Positions 62,541-64,000 of a stretch of 64,000 nucleotides of DNA are shown in pieces. Both the position numbers and the translations under genes were made by a program. The DNA lies in contig OY728122.1 of the NCBI GenBank assembly GCA_963277665.1, forward strand, positions 1,545,368,868 through 1,545,432,867, in the 5' to 3' direction. The stretch comes from Viscum album (Eukaryota > Streptophyta > Magnoliopsida > Santalales > Viscaceae). Below the pieces are notes generated by a model, which saw only the letters and a list, made by a program, of their open reading frames with translations, had not been told where the DNA came from and made no database searches. Within the stretch, counting starts at the first letter, position 1. Each line of letters opens with the position of its first letter.

Positions 62541-64000
62541 GCGTCATCAATAATGTTGTGAAAAAGTGAATAGCTATATAATCCCATGTACACTCTAAAA
62601 TTTCCAATATTTTAACAATACTAGTGGGCCATTGGTGCTCAGAATTCACGTACTAATTGGTTGAGAATAGTTTTAAAGAACAAATAATATCACTCTTAAT
62701 ACTAGGACACCAAATCTACCTATTTGTATGATGGATTCTCATAGTCAAATGATGTTGTACATATCACCTTAAGTTATGGGACTACATAATTGGATACTCA
62801 CACATCCTCAGCGGGACTAAAACATGTCCTTAGGTATAAATAATCTTTTTTATCCTCAAGTGACCAATCAGTTGGTATCTCCCATCCATTTATGATATCC
62901 CTCATGTGAAAAAAGTATAAATATAAAATCTAACTCCTCTTAACCCAAATAAGAAGTGAATAAGTGATAGATAATGATATAAGAGTCACTTGAACTTGGT
63001 ATTCATGGATATCAAGTAAAATATCAACAAAAAGGGATATCATTGGCCACTCACTTATCAAATAGCATTCCACCTAAGTCTTTGTATTCCTTTATTGGGA
63101 TTTTTCTATGATGTTACCATTTCAAGGGGTATAATAAAACTTTAAATAAAAATAAAGATGATACTCAATACTCTTTCACTGTCTATGATTCAGGTATTTC
63201 TATTAGAAAATGTACATCCGGCACTTGTAGTCAGTATATACCAAAAACACTCACAAAAATTTTAATATTGTAAAAATACATTTTAATACTAGTTATGAGT
63301 AGTTTTGTTGAAAATTATATCAATGTTATGTAGTTGTTAAGAAGATACTGTTTAGGGTCATATCTTTGTATATGGTGTTTTTTTTGACGATTCCTAAAAT
63401 AATAAATAAGAAATGGACCACGTTATAGAGTTCCTCAAGGAATATTTCTAATTAATATGTGTGAAATTATTATTATAGATAGAGGATTAGATTAATAATC
63501 ATGGATGAAGTTTTGATGCTCATTAAATTCAAGGTGATAAAAAGCACCAAACTGAAGATAACCATGTTTTGAAACAAGGTGTTGTTTTTTCTAGTCTAGT
63601 TTGGACAAACAGGTTTCCCAATAAAGGTATTTGGATATATATATATATATATATATATGGTGTAATAATGTGATGTTAATGATTATTTAAAGCTCTATTC
63701 CATAGTAAAATGATATTATTTTTCTTATATGTCATTTTGATATGGAATTTCACCTGTGAAAGATGGTGAAACCAAAAGGGGAATGGTGTTACCCATAGTA
63801 ATGTTGGTTTATTATAGAGATAAAAATGGTTATAGAAGAATGGAAATGACCTATATTTTATGGGTCTAGAAATTTCCAAGTTAATATCATGTGGAAATTT
63901 CTTAGGAAACATTATGATGTAGAGAATAAAGGTATTTTGGAATGTGTTTTAGTTAGAGATATACCAAATTAGGGGATACTGATTCCAACGATGAATGAAC
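62541..64000. other. Degenerate internal segment to the right edge of the window
   Basis: This aligns with 27191-28590 and continues beyond the window. It contains an (AT)12 microsatellite at 63635-63658. No RT or RNase H could be recognised. The ORF at 63676-63912 has no matching frame in unit 1. Confidence 0.4.

Noticed and set aside
63635..63658. (AT)12 microsatellite
   Set aside because: Ordinary simple repeat; unit 1 has only a short ATATAT run at the same place.

Overview
The window is nuclear DNA from a seed plant, probably a large-genome angiosperm. It is very AT-rich, and I find no host gene, tRNA or rRNA. Everything recognisable is transposable-element sequence of several ages: a Tekay-clade Ty3/gypsy chromovirus, a non-autonomous LTR element, L1-type LINE tails and a Ty1/copia remnant. 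I cannot name the species.

The oldest layer is a degenerate direct tandem array with a basic period near 22 kb once younger insertions are subtracted. Its order is: a block opening with TGTAACGCCC (1259 and about 32530); a decayed gag on the minus strand (2986-4080, 34205-35415); a primer-binding-site relic; a long LTR related to the younger Tekay LTR (4091-18612, 35426-40691) that carries the same LINE insertion in both copies (about 5395-6835, 36715-38165); a segment with an unidentified plus-strand ORF (21780-22560, 43680-44720); a minisatellite (24346-24680, 59641-60025); an LTR-end/polypurine-like junction (26249, 61569); and a decayed minus-strand integrase (26700-27190, 62120-62540). 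In the first unit a plus-strand copia remnant follows (about 29426-32525). Positions 1-1258 instead hold inverted fragments of the same LTR family.

Two younger insertions interrupt the array, and each has its empty site in the other unit. The first is a 9.0-kb element at 8896-17918 with 2.9-kb LTRs, a TTTAA target duplication, a minus-strand initiator-Met primer site and no gag-pol. The second is a 12.7-kb Tekay element at 44954-57694 with 4.0-kb LTRs, a TTATC target duplication, and gag, protease, RT, RNase H, integrase and chromodomain on the minus strand. Its coding region is dead: it has several in-frame stops, a frameshift and substitutions at protease and integrase active sites.

Within the Tekay element the right LTR acts as 5' LTR: its TATA box would drive a minus-strand RNA with a leader of about 2 kb, primed by initiator tRNA-Met and read as gag then pol. 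The LTR also carries a duplicated motif centred on CGTACGTACG. Diverged versions of it survive in the older LTRs and, inverted, at the left edge of the window, which makes it the best regulatory candidate here.
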